64,000 nt of DNA from Ignavibacteriales bacterium (GTDB lineage Bacteria; Bacteroidota; Ignavibacteria; Ignavibacteriales; Ignavibacteriaceae): the NCBI GenBank assembly GCA_016709155.1, contig JADJEI010000001.1, positions 1,612,001-1,676,000 on the forward strand, in the 5' to 3' direction. Position 1 is the stretch's first letter, and every line of letters starts with the position of its first letter. Made by a program: the position numbers and the translations under genes. The notes beneath the pieces are model-generated. The model was not told where the DNA came from, made no database searches, and was given only the letters and a program-made list of their open reading frames with translations. Below, piece by piece: positions 1 to 6,343 of this stretch.

Positions 1-2
1 TA

Positions 3-875
3 GCAGAAAAAGTTGATGGTTTTGATTTGATTTTTGTTGGACATGATCATGCCGGCTGGAATTTTAAAACTAAAAGTCCTTCAGGAAAAGAAGTTCTGAT
101 ACTCGGAACAAACGCCAGCGCACAAAATGTTGCTGTTGCAAACTACACTTTAAAATATGATAAGATGTGTATGATCTTTGATAAGAAATCAATAACCGGT
201 GAGCTTGTAGATATGAAAGATTATGCGATTGATATGAGCTTTGTAAATCACTTTAGTAAAAATCTTGATGCGATAAGAAATTATATTTCTCAACCGGTTG
301 GTGAGTTTACAGAAATGATTTCTTCTCGTGATGCAATGTTCGGTCCATCAAAGTTTGTTGATTTGATTCATACGGTTCAACTCGAACTAACGGATGCCGA
401 TGTTTCGTTTACAGCTCCACTTTCATTTAACACAAAGATTGATGCGGGTAAACTTTTTGCACGTGATATGTTTGATCTTTATCGCTACGAAAACTTTTTA
501 TACACGATGGAACTTAGCGGACAGGAAATAAAAGATTATCTTGAATTTTCCTATGGTAACTGGATGAACATTATGAAAGATGAAAATGATCATCTGCTAA
601 AGTTTAAATTGGATGAAACGGGAAATCTTGTCTACTCAGAGCGATCAAAATCTCCTGAGCTTGAAGAACGCTTTTACAATTTTGATTCCGCTGCGGGCAT
701 TGAATATGTTGTTGATGTTACAAAGCCTGTTGGTGAAAGAATTAAGATTATTCGATTTTCAAATGGAAACGATTTTGATCTGAATAAAAAATATAAAGCA
801 GCCATCAACTCTTATCGTGGTAATGGCGGCGGAAGACACTTAACAGATGGCGCAAAATTCCACACGAAGAATTGA
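3..875 (+). CDS. 5'-nucleotidase family metallophosphoesterase, C-terminal part (5' end outside window)
   Basis: The frame is open from the left edge, so the start codon lies outside the window; the ATG at 27 is internal. The first visible residues include the metallophosphoesterase metal-ligand motif GHDHAGW. The rest matches the C-terminal substrate domain of the 5'-nucleotidase / 2',3'-cyclic phosphodiesterase family (UshA-like), ending in the family's YRGNGGG-H-L motif. Such enzymes hydrolyse nucleotides in the periplasm or at the cell surface. The frame stops at 875 soon after GNGGGRHLTDGA, but the expected C-terminus continues in shifted frames to 1043 (next entry). A one-base loss in the A-run at 854-857 explains the first break. 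Confidence 0.85.
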   Translation, partial: AEKVDGFDLIFVGHDHAGWNFKTKSPSGKEVLILGTNASAQNVAVANYTLKYDKMCMIFDKKSITGELVDMKDYAIDMSFVNHFSKNLDAIRNYISQPVGEFTEMISSRDAMFGPSKFVDLIHTVQLELTDADVSFTAPLSFNTKIDAGKLFARDMFDLYRYENFLYTMELSGQEIKDYLEFSYGNWMNIMKDENDHLLKFKLDETGNLVYSERSKSPELEERFYNFDSAAGIEYVVDVTKPVGERIKIIRFSNGNDFDLNKKYKAAINSYRGNGGGRHLTDGAKFHTKN

Positions 876-1043
876 GCAAAAGAGTTCTCAACACAACAGA
901 AAAAGATCTTCGTTACTTTGTAATGAAGTGGATTGAAGAATAAACAAACAGTAGAACCAAAACTTCTTAACAACTGGAAAGTTGTACCGGAAAATTTTTG
1001 GCAAGCAGGCAAACAAAAAGATTATCAAATACTTTTTAACTAA
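857..1043 (+). pseudogene. Out-of-frame C-terminal tail of the 5'-nucleotidase
   Basis: From 857 another frame reads IPHEELSKRVLNTTEKDL and runs to a TAA at 941-943. From 942 the original frame resumes (KQTVEPKLLNNWKVVPE) and ends with a TAA at 1041-1043. Joined, these give a continuous tail of about 60 residues fitting the end of the 5'-nucleotidase. One missing A near 854-857 and one extra T near 941 compensate each other. A sequencing error or a recent pair of indels are both possible. Confidence 0.6.
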
Positions 1044-1049
1044 GTGGTT

Positions 1050-1113
1050 CTAAGTGCTCTTTGTGTCTTCGTGGTAGATCTTTTTTCACCACATAGACAC
1101 TTAGAACACTAAG
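1050..1113. repeat. Imperfect inverted repeat with the TTCGTGGT/ACCAC core
   Basis: Arms at 1050-1075 and 1088-1113 are complementary at about 20 of 26 positions. The left arm ends TGTCTTCGTGGT and the right arm begins ACCACATAGACAC. It lies in the 109-base gap between the nucleotidase tail and hemL. The sequence resembles a CTTCGTGGT-type intergenic repeat that I recall from many environmental bacterial genomes; that recollection is not checked. There is no T-run after the stem, so a terminator is unlikely. Confidence 0.55.
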
Positions 1114-1152
1114 TTTCACTAAGAAATATTTATTAACTAAAACTTATTTTTT

Positions 1153-2442
1153 ATGAACACAACAAAAAGCAAACAACTATTTGAAAAAGCAAAAAAATTT
1201 ATTCCTGGCGGAGTAAACTCACCCGTGCGGGCATTCAAGTCTGTCGGCGGCGATCCAATTTTTATTGAAAGAGGAGCTGGCTCAAAGTTTTATGATGTTG
1301 ATGGTAACGAATACATAGATTACATCGGAAGCTGGGGACCGCATTTATTCGGGCACAATCCGCCATTTATTAAAGAAGCACTAATACGAACATTTGAAAA
1401 CGGAACAAGCTTTGGCGCACCAACCGAAATGGAAGTTAAAATGGCTCAGTTAATTACTGATCTTGTTCCATCTGTTGAAATGGTGAGAATGGTTAACAGC
1501 GGAACCGAAGCCACAATGAGTGCTGTTCGCGTTGCGCGTGGTTACACAGGAAGAGATAAGTTTATAAAATTTGAGGGCTGCTATCACGGTCACGCTGATC
1601 ATTTTTTGATTAAAGCAGGCAGCGGTGCTTTAACATTTGGCGTCCCAACTTCTCCCGGAGTTACAAAAGCTAACGCTTCTGATACTTTGCTTGCGGATTA
1701 CAATAACATTAATTCTGTTAAAGAATTGGTTACAAAGTATCGCGGACAAATTGCAGCAATTATTATAGAGCCGATTGCGGGTAATATGGGTGTTGTGCAA
1801 GCGAATGAAGAATTTCTTGTTAACCTAAGAGGAATCTGTAATGAAGAAGGTATTGCTTTAATTTTTGATGAAGTGATGACAGGATTTCGTGTTGCGGCTG
1901 GAGGCGCACAGGAAATTTTAGGTGTTAAGCCAGATCTAACAACATTCGGAAAAATTATTGGCGGTGGTTTACCTGTTGGTGCGTTTGGCGGAAAAAGAGA
2001 AATTATGGAAATGCTTTCACCAAGCGGGCCCGTTTACCAGGCAGGAACATTAAGCGGTAATCCACTTGCAATGTGTGCAGGATTTGCTGCGCTAACTTAC
2101 ATTAAAGAACATCCTGAAATTTATGTTAAGTTAGAAAAATCTTGTATGTATCTGGAAAATGGATTTAAAGAAAACTTAAACTCTGTTGGAAAAAATTATG
2201 CAATGAATCGTGTTGGCTCTATGATGTGTATGTTCTTCACAGAAAAACCTGTTAATGATTTTAAATCTGCTTTAACTTCTGATACGGCATTGTACGGAAA
2301 ATATTTTCACGAAATGCTAAATCGCGGAATCTATCTTGCACCAGCACAGTTTGAAGCTTTGTTTGTTTCAACTGCACACACAAAAGAAGACCTGGATAAG
2401 ACTATATTGGCGCATAGAGAAGCGTTGGAAACTATCTTTTAG
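1153..2442 (+). CDS. hemL: Glutamate-1-semialdehyde 2,1-aminomutase
   Basis: A PLP-dependent enzyme that converts glutamate-1-semialdehyde to 5-aminolevulinate, the tetrapyrrole precursor in the C5 (tRNA-Glu) pathway; it acts in the cytosol. At 429 residues it is the usual family length. Visible hallmarks are the N-terminal PGGVNSPVRAF, NSGTEATMSAVRVARG, the FDEVMTGFR PLP-binding aspartate segment and FGKIIGGGLPVG with the Schiff-base lysine near residue 267. The ATG follows an A/T-rich leader without a clear Shine-Dalgarno. A run of nine G (2454-2462) lies just after the stop codon. No other heme gene is adjacent in the window. Confidence 0.97.
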   Translation: MNTTKSKQLFEKAKKFIPGGVNSPVRAFKSVGGDPIFIERGAGSKFYDVDGNEYIDYIGSWGPHLFGHNPPFIKEALIRTFENGTSFGAPTEMEVKMAQLITDLVPSVEMVRMVNSGTEATMSAVRVARGYTGRDKFIKFEGCYHGHADHFLIKAGSGALTFGVPTSPGVTKANASDTLLADYNNINSVKELVTKYRGQIAAIIIEPIAGNMGVVQANEEFLVNLRGICNEEGIALIFDEVMTGFRVAAGGAQEILGVKPDLTTFGKIIGGGLPVGAFGGKREIMEMLSPSGPVYQAGTLSGNPLAMCAGFAALTYIKEHPEIYVKLEKSCMYLENGFKENLNSVGKNYAMNRVGSMMCMFFTEKPVNDFKSALTSDTALYGKYFHEMLNRGIYLAPAQFEALFVSTAHTKEDLDKTILAHREALETIF

Positions 2443-2570
2443 CGTACCGATTTGGGGGGGGGAGTTGTTTTGAATATTTTTCAATTAGTTCTAATCTTTT
2501 CATATTTTAAAACCTAATAACTTATATTTTGTAGTTATTACGAAATAAATATAGTTTTTAAAGAAGATTA

Positions 2571-2604
2571 TACGCAATATTGCGTAAAGAATTTTGTTAG
2601 CGGC
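2571..2604. repeat. Palindrome plus GTTAGCGG: possible 3' half of an attC-like site
   Basis: TACGCAATATTGCGTA (2571-2586) is a perfect 16-base palindrome. It is followed by AAAGAATTTT and GTTAGCGG (2596-2603), which has the GTTAG core seen at the right end of the site at 6163-6291. It precedes the first foreign-looking gene (2640) and may mark the left boundary of the 2571-6291 island. No matching 5' half is evident, so this is a weak call. Confidence 0.35.
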
Positions 2605-2639
2605 AAGCATAAAAGAAGACAATAAACAAAAAAATCGGT

Positions 2640-3068
2640 ATGAAAACAGAAAAGATACACACAACAAATTACTACGACACTTTTATTGAAGTTGCCGAAG
2701 ACACAAAAGTTTCTTGTGGGACAAAACCACCTTTCAAAGCTGACAAGAAAACTATTGCCGAGATGCAATATGAATTAATTGCGAACAAACCCTACATATA
2801 TACTTCGGACGAAATATTTTTTCAAGTGTTTGTCCACAGAAACGGCTTAACAAAAGCGGAATACAAACAAGCACGCCAACAATTTTTCTCAAAAGGACAA
2901 CCTTGTTTTCGTTCATCACCATTGACAAAAACGTATGGTTTTGGCGTTCACGCTGACAGTATTGGAAAAGTTGCGATCTTCGGAATGGAAACAGAACAAT
3001 ATAAGAAGTTTCAAAGGGACCCGACTATCAAAAAAGTAAAAGCAATGCGAACAACAAAGAAACAATAA
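2640..3068 (+). CDS. DUF6157 family protein, function unknown
   Basis: A 142-residue soluble protein opening with HTTNYYDTFIEVAEDTK, which I recognise as the start of the DUF6157 family; no function is known to me. Other visible features are a conserved-looking FRSSPLTKTYGFGVHAD segment and a basic C-terminus (KKVKAMRTTKK). There is no signal peptide or membrane segment. It is separated by only two bases from the SRPBCC gene, so the two are likely co-transcribed and move as one unit of the island. The ATG at 2640 follows an AAAAAAATCGGT leader without a strong ribosome site. Confidence 0.75.
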   Translation: MKTEKIHTTNYYDTFIEVAEDTKVSCGTKPPFKADKKTIAEMQYELIANKPYIYTSDEIFFQVFVHRNGLTKAEYKQARQQFFSKGQPCFRSSPLTKTYGFGVHADSIGKVAIFGMETEQYKKFQRDPTIKKVKAMRTTKKQ

Positions 3069-3070
3069 AA

Positions 3071-3493
3071 ATGGAAACACATCACAAAATTGAATATAAG
3101 ACGACAATCAACGCACCTCTTGAAAAAGTATGGGAAGCATTGACAGAACCTGAAATTGTGAAACAATACTTTTTCGGGACAAACTTGGTAACCGGCTGGA
3201 AAGTTGGTGAACCAATTATTTTTCAAGGAGAGTGGGAAGGACAAACATATCAAGACAAGGGAGAAGTGCTTGAGTACAAACACAACCAACGACTTGCATA
3301 TTCATATTTAAGTAATTGGAGCGGAAAAGAAGACAAACCAGAAAATTATTTATGGGTTTGCTATGAAGTAAAAGCAGACGGTAAAAACACAGAGTTAACT
3401 ATTCATCAAAGCAACTATGACGAAGAACGAGCCAAACATTCAGAAGGAAATTGGGCTTCACTTATGGACGGAATGAAAAAAATTATTGAATAA
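3071..3493 (+). CDS. SRPBCC (AHSA1/START-like) domain protein
   Basis: At 140 residues it is a single helix-grip domain. The opening EYKTTINAPLEKVWEALTEPEIVKQYFFG is characteristic of the Aha1 C-terminal-like (AHSA1) branch of SRPBCC proteins, and it closes with NWASLMDGMKKIIE, the usual final helix. Such proteins bind hydrophobic ligands; the ligand here cannot be told. It starts two bases after the DUF6157 gene, and its stop codon is nine bases before the attC-like element at 3497. Many GAC and AAC codons set it apart from the flanking chromosomal genes. Confidence 0.85.
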   Translation: METHHKIEYKTTINAPLEKVWEALTEPEIVKQYFFGTNLVTGWKVGEPIIFQGEWEGQTYQDKGEVLEYKHNQRLAYSYLSNWSGKEDKPENYLWVCYEVKADGKNTELTIHQSNYDEERAKHSEGNWASLMDGMKKIIE

Positions 3494-3496
3494 AAA

Positions 3497-3641
3497 ATGC
3501 CTGCTACTAACACGGGTTTTGTGTCAGGCGGGGTGACGTGTCAACTTGGAGCTTTGTGCTTCTATTCAAGTTCAGTGCAGGTTGACAGTTTTGTGCTCCG
3601 AAACCCGCCCGAACGCAAAGCCCGAAACCGTTAATGGGCAT
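3497..3641. repeat. attC-like bulged hairpin, site 1
   Basis: Nested complementary arms: ATGCC (3497-3501) with GGCAT (3637-3641); TAAC (3508-3511) with GTTA (3630-3633); CGGGTTTTG (3513-3521) with CAAAGCCCG (3616-3624); GGCGGG (3527-3532) with CCCGCC (3604-3609); TGTCAACTTG (3539-3548) with CAGGTTGACA (3578-3587). The bulges between arms and the TAAC/GTTA ends follow the plan of an integron attC site folded as a single strand. It lies between two gene pairs and is far longer than a terminator. Confidence 0.55.
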
Positions 3642-3694
3642 GCTAAGAGAAACGATAGTGCAAATAACAAACATTAAAAGAATAGACAGAATTT

Positions 3695-5134
3695 ATGCTT
3701 TTTAACTCAATTGACTTTGCGATTTTCCTGCCAATAGTTTTTATACTCTATTGGTTTGTGACAGACAGAAACTTGAAACTGCAGAATTTTTTAATCGTAG
3801 CAGCGAGTTATTTATTTTATGGCTGGTGGGACTGGAGATTTCTTTCTTTAATACTATTCAGTTCTCTTGTTGATTACTTTGTTGGTGTTGGACTACTAAA
3901 ACAGGAAAATTTGACAAAACGAAAACTATTACTTTGGACAAGTATTATAGTAAATCTTGGATTTTTCAAATACTATAACTTTTTCCTTGACAACTTTATA
4001 ACTGCCTTTTCATTTTTTGGAACAGAAATTAAAGCAAATACCTTGAATATTATTTTGCCTGTTGGCATTAGCTTTTACACCTTTCAAACAATGAGTTATA
4101 GTATTGACGTTTACAAAAGGAAGCTTGAACCAACAAAGGATTTTATTGCTTTTTCTGCATTTGTTAGTTTCTTTCCTCAATTAGTTGCAGGACCAATTGA
4201 AAGAGCTACACGTTTACTTCCTCAATTTTATAAAAAACGCACTTTTGATTATTCAAAGGCAGTTGACGGAATGCGTCAAATACTTTGGGGTTTGTTCAAA
4301 AAGATTGTTATTGCTGACAATTGTGCAGAATATGCAAACTTGATTTTCAATAATTCGGCAGATTATTCTGGGAGCACTTTAGTTCTTGGTGCATTATTCT
4401 TTACATTTCAAATTTACGGAGACTTTTCAGGCTATTCTGACATTGCGATTGGAACTTCCAGACTTTTTGGGTTTGACCTAATGCGGAACTTCAACTTTCC
4501 ATATTTTTCAAGAGATATTGCGGAATTTTGGAGACGTTGGCATATTTCACTTTCAACTTGGTTTAGAGACTATCTTTATATTCCATTAGGTGGTAGTCGT
4601 GGTGGTACTTGGATGAAAGTAAGAAACACTTTTATTATTTTCATTGTAAGCGGTTTTTGGCACGGGGCAAATTGGACTTTTGTTGTCTGGGGAGCATTAA
4701 ATGCTATTTACTTCTTGCCACTTTTATTGACCAACAAAAACCGTAATAATCTTGAAACAATAGCTCAAGGAAAATTCATTCCAAATATCAAAGAATTTTC
4801 TTTTATGTTAATTACTTTTGGATTGACCGTTTTTGCATGGATATTTTTTAGGGCAAATAATCTTGGACATGCGATAAACTACATTTCTGAAATTTTATCG
4901 CCTTCTCTTTTCTCAATACCTAAATTCGCTGGTATGGCAAGAGACATAACTATAATAATTCTTGTTGCAATTTTTGTCTTAGTTGAATGGAAAGGAAGAG
5001 AAGGACAATATGCAATTTCGCATTTTGGCATTAAATGGAAACGCCCGATAAGATATTCAATGTACTATGCTATAATTATTGCAATTTTTTGGTTTGGCGG
5101 AAAAGAACAACAATTTATTTACTTTCAGTTTTAG
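3695..5134 (+). CDS. MBOAT family O-acyltransferase (AlgI-like)
   Basis: A 479-residue polytopic membrane protein with about ten hydrophobic segments. Diagnostic AlgI-type motifs include FFPQLVAGPIERA, the FWRRWHISLSTWFRDYLYIPLGG block and SGFWHGANWTF with the presumed catalytic histidine. Family members transfer acetyl groups across the membrane to exported polysaccharides such as alginate or cellulose. The gene is followed nine bases later by an SGNH hydrolase, the usual partner that completes the acetyl transfer outside the membrane. It lies between the two attC-like elements, and no polysaccharide synthase is nearby, so the acceptor is unknown. Confidence 0.92.
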   Translation: MLFNSIDFAIFLPIVFILYWFVTDRNLKLQNFLIVAASYLFYGWWDWRFLSLILFSSLVDYFVGVGLLKQENLTKRKLLLWTSIIVNLGFFKYYNFFLDNFITAFSFFGTEIKANTLNIILPVGISFYTFQTMSYSIDVYKRKLEPTKDFIAFSAFVSFFPQLVAGPIERATRLLPQFYKKRTFDYSKAVDGMRQILWGLFKKIVIADNCAEYANLIFNNSADYSGSTLVLGALFFTFQIYGDFSGYSDIAIGTSRLFGFDLMRNFNFPYFSRDIAEFWRRWHISLSTWFRDYLYIPLGGSRGGTWMKVRNTFIIFIVSGFWHGANWTFVVWGALNAIYFLPLLLTNKNRNNLETIAQGKFIPNIKEFSFMLITFGLTVFAWIFFRANNLGHAINYISEILSPSLFSIPKFAGMARDITIIILVAIFVLVEWKGREGQYAISHFGIKWKRPIRYSMYYAIIIAIFWFGGKEQQFIYFQF

Positions 5135-5142
5135 AAAAAACT

Positions 5143-6186
5143 ATGAAAAAATTTCTGCAAAAAATACTTGGATTTGTATTAATACCCCTTTTTATAATTG
5201 TTGCTCTCGAAATAGGTACATATATTTGGGGGCACCATATGTTTAAGGAAAATTCACTTGATAATGTGTTTCATAATGAATCAGCCCAATATAGTTGGAT
5301 TAATACTATAGGACAGGACAGTATTGTGGTGCTTGCAGGTAGTTCAAGCGTGAGATATGACTTATCATGTAAAGAGCTAAATACACTTTCAAGCAATCAA
5401 TTCAAATTCGTAAATATTGCGATGGATGCGCGAGACCCTATTGCCACTTATTTCATTATTAAAAACATGAATTTAAAAAAGGTTTCAGCTATTTATTTCG
5501 GGTTAGACCCTTGGATTTACACCAAAAGATATTACATGAACAGAAATATGTATATGTATTTAGATTTTAATTTTGGGGACATTTTATTGTTTTCTAAAGA
5601 ACATGATAAAAGTGCACTAATAAAAAGGTATAAAAGTTTAGCAACATTCATGTTTTCAAGCATATTTTCAAACAAAAAAAAGTCGAATAATGTAGCTTCT
5701 GAAGTGCCGATAGATTATGGCTCAGTTGCGCTTGATAGACACGCTGTAAATTTTGATAGTCCTGTAAATAATTGGTTTCAAATTGATAAATATGGCTGGT
5801 CTGATTTACAGTTTATTTATCTTAAAAAATTAATGAACTTGTGTGTATCTAAAAACGTTAAATTTGGTGTTTTTATTCCTCCTAAACGCTCTGATTATTC
5901 ATATATATATCAAAATGATTGTAAATTTATACACAATGAATTTGTGTCTAAACTTATGTTTTATGGAATAACCGCTCCAATTTTTGGACAGTTTGACCAA
6001 TTTGATTCAATTGGAGATTCTATTTATTTTGCTGATGCATATCATTTAAATAGAGAAGGACAAAAAAAATATTCGGAATTATTTTACAATATGATGCAAA
6101 ACGATAAGACAAAATTAACACATAAATACGATTGGTTTTCAAAGAACAATAAAGCACGAACGCACAACAAAGGCTATATGCAATAA
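5143..6186 (+). CDS. Membrane-anchored SGNH/GDSL-like hydrolase, MBOAT partner
   Basis: I place the start at the ATG at 5143 (347 residues, MKKFLQKILGFVLIP); the frame extends further upstream but only inside the MBOAT gene. One N-terminal hydrophobic segment (FVLIPLFIIVALEIGTYIW) anchors the protein with the bulk outside. IVVLAGSSSVRYDLS supplies the block I serine, and DAYHLNREGQ near the C-terminus supplies the Asp-x-x-His pair. This matches AlgJ/AlgX/DltD-like proteins that work with MBOAT acyltransferases. The last codons and stop (6184-6186) lie inside the attC-like arm at 6172-6189, as in integron cassettes whose genes run into the site. Confidence 0.75.
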   Translation: MKKFLQKILGFVLIPLFIIVALEIGTYIWGHHMFKENSLDNVFHNESAQYSWINTIGQDSIVVLAGSSSVRYDLSCKELNTLSSNQFKFVNIAMDARDPIATYFIIKNMNLKKVSAIYFGLDPWIYTKRYYMNRNMYMYLDFNFGDILLFSKEHDKSALIKRYKSLATFMFSSIFSNKKKSNNVASEVPIDYGSVALDRHAVNFDSPVNNWFQIDKYGWSDLQFIYLKKLMNLCVSKNVKFGVFIPPKRSDYSYIYQNDCKFIHNEFVSKLMFYGITAPIFGQFDQFDSIGDSIYFADAYHLNREGQKKYSELFYNMMQNDKTKLTHKYDWFSKNNKARTHNKGYMQ

Positions 6187-6291
6187 GGGTTTCAGTGGTA
6201 ATTCAAGCATTCTGCCCCGCTCAAACTTCGGTGTAGGTGGACAGGAAAGTAGCCCGCAATCCCTTACTGCATATAGCCTCAACCGTTAGTA
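6163..6291. repeat. attC-like bulged hairpin, site 2 (right boundary of the island)
   Basis: CACAAC (6163-6168) opposes GTTAGTA (6285-6291). The arms at 6172-6189 (GGCTATATGCAATAAGGG) and 6261-6278 pair at 17 of 18 positions, and weaker inner complementarity (TTCTG.../...CAGGAA) closes the rest. The plan matches site 1, although the stem sequence is unrelated. That is how attC sites behave: the core is conserved and the arms are variable but self-complementary. The intact end of the neighbouring WD40 gene would lie at 6297, six bases away. Confidence 0.55.
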
Positions 6292-6343
6292 TTTTTTTAT
6301 TCAGTTCTATACAAAACAATTTCAACTCCCATAGAATTGGCAA

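Larger units (their letters stand above)
2571..6291. mobile_element. Putative cassette-like island (four genes, attC-like hairpins)
   Basis: Two gene pairs (2640-3493 and 3695-6186) are each followed by a long bulged hairpin whose outermost bases carry TAC/TAAC and GTTA cores (3497-3641 and 6163-6291); a third partial site precedes the first pair. All four genes are on the plus strand with accessory functions, and the first three use GAC/AAC codons more freely than hemL. The arrangement resembles gene cassettes separated by attC recombination sites. No integrase is present in the window, and the cores differ from the classical RYYYAAC/GTTRRRY consensus, so integron identity is an inference. 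Confidence 0.45.

Noticed and set aside
2454..2462. G9 run after hemL as a phase-variable tract
   Set aside because: It lies outside any coding frame and I see no gene whose expression it would switch; kept only as a note in the hemL entry.
2571..6291. Insertion sequence as the carrier of the island
   Set aside because: No transposase frame, terminal inverted repeat pair or target duplication was seen at its ends.
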